Below are positions 62,815 to 64,000 of a stretch of DNA of 64,000 bases, in pieces (position 1 is the stretch's first letter; every line of letters starts with the position of its first letter). The notes beneath the pieces are model-generated. The model did not search any database. It saw only the letters and a list, made by a program, of their open reading frames with translations, and was not told where the DNA came from. The position numbers and the translations under genes were made by a program. Origin of the DNA: VYFG01 sp965204165 (GTDB lineage: Bacteria > Pseudomonadota > Gammaproteobacteria > Arenicellales > Poriferihabitantaceae); NCBI GenBank assembly GCA_965204165.1, contig OZ241969.1:62001-126000 (forward strand), given 5' to 3'.

Positions 62815-64000
62815 CTACCGGGCTCCGGCACCGGCAGCGCCGCGGGCGAAGCCGAGCGCGGCCCGGAGGTCCGCCGACAGGGCGCCCGCAAGCCCGGTCT
62901 CGATCAGCCGGAGTTTCTCGACCACCGCGAGGGCGGTATTGAAGCGGGCGAGGCCCTCGTTCCGGTGCCGGGCGAGTTCCACCCGGTTGGCCCGGAGGCC
63001 GCGGCGCCACCGTTCCAGCTGCTCCCCGTCGGCGATGTCCAGGGAACCCGCCCGTTCCTCCACCACCCGGTGCAGGTCCGAGATCCACACCTGCAGCAGG
63101 TCCAGCGCCACCGCCTCCGCCAGCACGCTTATTTCATTCTCGATGACCGCGCCCCGGTACGCGGCCGCGGCATTGATCACGCGATAAACCGGGAGGGTAG
63201 TGAGATTGACCAGACCGAGGGCGTCGGGGGGCGGAGCCGTGTCCGTGCGGACCGCGTCGGCGAGTTCGCGGAGCAGTCCCTCCACCCGTCCCCGGAAACC
63301 CCGGTTCGCGGGGACCGCCACGACACCGAGGGCCGGGTTCAGGCAGTCCGTGGTCGTGTCGCAGCGGTAGACCGGCAGGTTCCCGCCCCCCTCCATCAGC
63401 ACCTCCGTCACGCGCCGGTCAAGCGCCAGTGGTTCGAGCAGCCTGATCCTCGGACCAGTAGTGTCACCGTCCGATGTGGGCGCGGTAACGATGAGGGTGC
63501 CGGTCACTGACATGGCGAACTCCGCCAGGGCGGGGTCGGCCACGAGGAACGGCGACGCCCGCACCGCCCGCCACGCATAGTTCACGTTCACCGGCACCTG
63601 TTCCCTTATTGCGCCGGTAGCGGACGCCAGTGTGGAATTCCGCTGGCCGTCGGCGCCGCAGCCGTGGCGGGCGGCGGCGTAGTCCGAGAAGATGCCCTGG
63701 CTGGTGCCGATGGCCGCGCAGATGGACGCGCTCGCACGGTCGTTCTTCGACCACACCGCCCCGACGAGGGCCTGGGCGGTTTCGCAGGAATCGAGGTTCT
63801 GTCCGTTGACCCACTGCGCCAGCGCCCTGAGCTTGGACATGGTCTCGGCGATCACCGGCGAGATGGTCTCCAGCGCCAGTTCGAAGGCGAATCCCGCCGC
63901 GTTCTGCGCAATCGCCCTCCCGAACGCCACGAGTTGGTCGCTGTTGATGAACGAAAAAGACCCGGCGAAGGCGTCGATGCCGCCGCAGCCGGCGCGGAAG
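62815..64000 (-). CDS. traH: Conjugal transfer protein TraH (5' end outside window)
   Basis: The C-terminal 395 residues of TraH, continuing past the window edge. The first visible residues, FRAGCGGIDAFAGSFSFIN and then SDQLVAFGRAI, are the TraH signature. Near the end lie helical coiled segments (EKLRLIETGL). TraH is a periplasmic, outer-membrane-associated protein of F-type type IV secretion. It is located 58 bases before traG in the order seen in F-like transfer regions, so an operon is likely. Confidence 0.9.
   Translation of the reverse strand, partial: FRAGCGGIDAFAGSFSFINSDQLVAFGRAIAQNAAGFAFELALETISPVIAETMSKLRALAQWVNGQNLDSCETAQALVGAVWSKNDRASASICAAIGTSQGIFSDYAAARHGCGADGQRNSTLASATGAIREQVPVNVNYAWRAVRASPFLVADPALAEFAMSVTGTLIVTAPTSDGDTTGPRIRLLEPLALDRRVTEVLMEGGGNLPVYRCDTTTDCLNPALGVVAVPANRGFRGRVEGLLRELADAVRTDTAPPPDALGLVNLTTLPVYRVINAAAAYRGAVIENEISVLAEAVALDLLQVWISDLHRVVEERAGSLDIADGEQLERWRRGLRANRVELARHRNEGLARFNTALAVVEKLRLIETGLAGALSADLRAALGFARGAAGAGAR

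Noticed and set aside
1..64000. tRNA or rRNA genes and a replication origin
   Set aside because: No tRNA T-loop/acceptor arrangement, rRNA segment or DnaA-box cluster was recognised; a covariance-model search would settle the tRNA question.

Overview
The window is GC-rich chromosomal DNA with long antisense open frames and dense insertion sequences, and it ends in an F-type conjugation gene block. The gene content fits a proteobacterium, probably a gammaproteobacterium from a marine or host-associated setting. That content includes a Tat-exported multicopper oxidase, a Rieske oxygenase, creatinase, a DMSP-lyase-type cupin, a MATE pump, a surface subtilase and TraH/TraG. No rRNA or tRNA was recognised, so the taxonomic statement is inference.

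Layout. 1-874 is the end of an IS66-type element. 994-1399 is a VapB-like antitoxin with a truncated VapC. 1661-10383 is an amino-group-carrier-protein (LysW) cluster: lysW, lysX, lysY, a class II glutamine amidotransferase, lysZ, lysJ and an amidase. A convergent RloA/RloB defence-type pair (4530-6478) sits inside this cluster. 10396-11595 is a DegT-family aminotransferase. 11676-13681 is a MITE-like inverted-repeat element split by an IS1634-family element. 13679-18266 holds an I78 protease inhibitor and an S8 subtilase/autotransporter gene that is broken by an IS4-like element (15213-16832). 18326-23607 carries a ureohydrolase, a cupin, a MATE pump, creatinase and a DMSP-lyase-like cupin. 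23810-24659 is tag plus a small gene. 24660-28572 is a degenerate accessory stretch with a solitary Cas2-like gene, an IS1595 remnant and an ISAs1/DUF4338 element with a frameshift. 28865-30427 is an AAA-ATPase/PD-(D/E)XK protein. 30724-33014 and 44718-47008 are two full IS66-type elements that carry a DNA adenine methylase. Between them lie a Rieske oxygenase, a broken IS4 transposase, a multicopper oxidase, a SnoaL/membrane/MBL cluster, an EF-hand protein and a sensor kinase fused to its own response regulator. 47110-52857 holds cytochrome b561, a small hypothetical gene, a DUF772 transposase, a group II intron and a secreted amidohydrolase. 52972-54591 is the second IS4-like copy, inserted at the start codon of a SnoaL paralogue. 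It is followed by an alpha/beta hydrolase and an orphan OmpR-type regulator. 57900-64000 holds an ImmA/IrrE-type peptidase and conjugation genes traG and traH.

How the genes work together. LysW, X, Y, Z and J can attach an amino acid to LysW, phosphorylate it, reduce it and transaminate it. The usual LysK hydrolase is absent, while an amidase and a glutamine amidotransferase occupy the cluster, so the product may not be plain lysine or ornithine. The 18-24 kb block suggests use of guanidino and sulfonium osmolytes. The mobile elements are recent: two IS66 copies encode identical proteins, two IS4-like copies differ by one residue, and all four have intact target duplications. They have visibly reshaped the host genes, by inactivating the subtilase, displacing the upstream region of the Rieske gene and rewriting the start of a SnoaL gene.
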